From Microbulbifer sp. VAAF005 (GTDB lineage Bacteria > Pseudomonadota > Gammaproteobacteria > Pseudomonadales > Cellvibrionaceae), in NCBI RefSeq assembly GCF_030012985.1, contig NZ_CP120233.1, positions 4,397,001-4,461,000 of the forward strand: 64,000 nucleotides of DNA, in the 5' to 3' direction. Made by a program: the position numbers and the translations under genes. The notes below the pieces were generated by a model. The model was not told the origin of the DNA. It saw nothing but the letters and a program-made list of their open reading frames with translations, and ran no database searches. Shown piece by piece: positions 63,534-64,000 of the stretch; within the stretch, counting starts at the first letter, position 1, and every line of letters begins with the position of its first letter.

Positions 63534-64000
63534 GATCCGCACCGCTGACCAGTTGCGCGTAACTGCATTCAAAGTCCCGGGGACTGGCACTGGGCCCGTG
63601 GTGAAAGTGCTGATGCCAGAGGCGCGCCATATTGGCCACGTCTGAGGTTTCCTCGTCCTGGATCTTGTGGACTTCGGCCGACCTGTAAATCAGCCAGGCA
63701 ATGGCTGTGGCATAGCGCAGGTTGGTGGTCAGTTCGCTGTGGGGGTGATCGAGAAAATCCCGCTGGCTCGCCAGCCCTCGCACTTTTGAGGCGAGGCTCG
63801 GGTGATCGATCAGGTATTGATCCCAGATTTCCCGGTGGGTGTGGGGCTGGATTTGGTAAATACCCAGCCCGTGGCGCCGTCCCTGTTTGAGGTGGAAGCC
63901 CAATTGCGACTCCTGGGCAGCGGTTCCCAGAAGGAGATTCTCCATGCCCTGGCTCCAGGCTCTCAAGTGCTTGAGGGTTGGACGGATAACCTGGAGTCGG
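63418..64000 (-). CDS. Lysozyme/phage-like protein, N-terminus off window
   Basis: The minus frame is open from the right edge to a stop at 63,418. Near its start [31 protein letters not shown] and [19 protein letters not shown] form the E-S/A...G-x-x-Q-I pattern of transglycosylase-like or phage endolysin-like proteins. The last about 40 codons overlap the end of ttcA on the opposite strand and are rich in Pro and Gly, so the true C-terminus may be less conserved. The start is outside the window. Confidence 0.65.
   Translation of the reverse strand, partial: RLQVIRPTLKHLRAWSQGMENLLLGTAAQESQLGFHLKQGRRHGLGIYQIQPHTHREIWDQYLIDHPSLASKVRGLASQRDFLDHPHSELTTNLRYATAIAWLIYRSAEVHKIQDEETSDVANMARLWHQHFHHGPSASPRDFECSYAQLVSGADPTDSAPRYTGAPLPEHPQAPKNSPGAGLNGQDARQPTA

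Overview
The window looks like a piece of a gammaproteobacterial chromosome, probably a marine Cellvibrionales/Microbulbifer-type organism. This is judged from the core genes (an fbpABC iron transporter, csrA, bioA, ybbA/ybbP, tesA, ttcA) and is an inference, not a search result. The two flanks (1-6.5 kb and 56-64 kb) have ordinary dense core genes. Between them lies about 48 kb of visibly AT-richer accessory DNA.

Left flank: a coniferyl-aldehyde-dehydrogenase-type gene cut by the window edge, a PepSY protein, a small lipoprotein, then an iron(III) uptake locus. fbpA and fbpB are on the plus strand behind a Fur-like operator, and fbpC converges on them from the minus strand. A secreted protein and an IS30-family remnant follow.

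Middle (about 8.2-55.2 kb): this reads as an integron gene-cassette array without an integrase (a CALIN-like region). About 35 small, mostly single-gene cassettes lie almost all on the minus strand. attC-like hairpin sites separate many of them. Most attC sites are invaded on the opposite strand by copies of one ORF-less group II intron (GTRCG 5' end, domain V hairpin, domain VI ending CCCGAT). Removing an intron joins CTTG to the TTA of the cassette stop codon and recreates an attC core box (GTTA...). Copies range from about 705 nt to small remnants. No reverse transcriptase and no intI are present. A second repeat family, a Y1/REP-associated (RAYT-like) transposase element with GGACACCCA/TGGGTGTCC ends, occurs about 13 times; one copy has an intact 313-residue ORF. 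An IS50-like element sits inside one intron and itself carries an IS630-family element. Cassette products include DUF4279, VOC, SMI1/KNR4, DUF6629, GNAT, NERD, NTF2-like and several lipoproteins, two Tse2-like toxin/partner pairs, a DUF2130 coiled-coil protein and an OLD-family ATPase/TOPRIM nuclease. Two genes do not look like cassettes: a plus-strand Rho paralogue lacking the N-terminal RNA-binding domain, and a RIO-type kinase.

Right flank: csrA, a small secreted protein, bioA downstream of an ABC pair (ybbA-ybbP), divergent tesA, ttcA, and a partial lysozyme-like gene running off the edge. ybbP is broken by three one-base homopolymer contractions. Similar one-base contractions explain other frameshifts in the window, so sequence error must be considered before calling pseudogenes.
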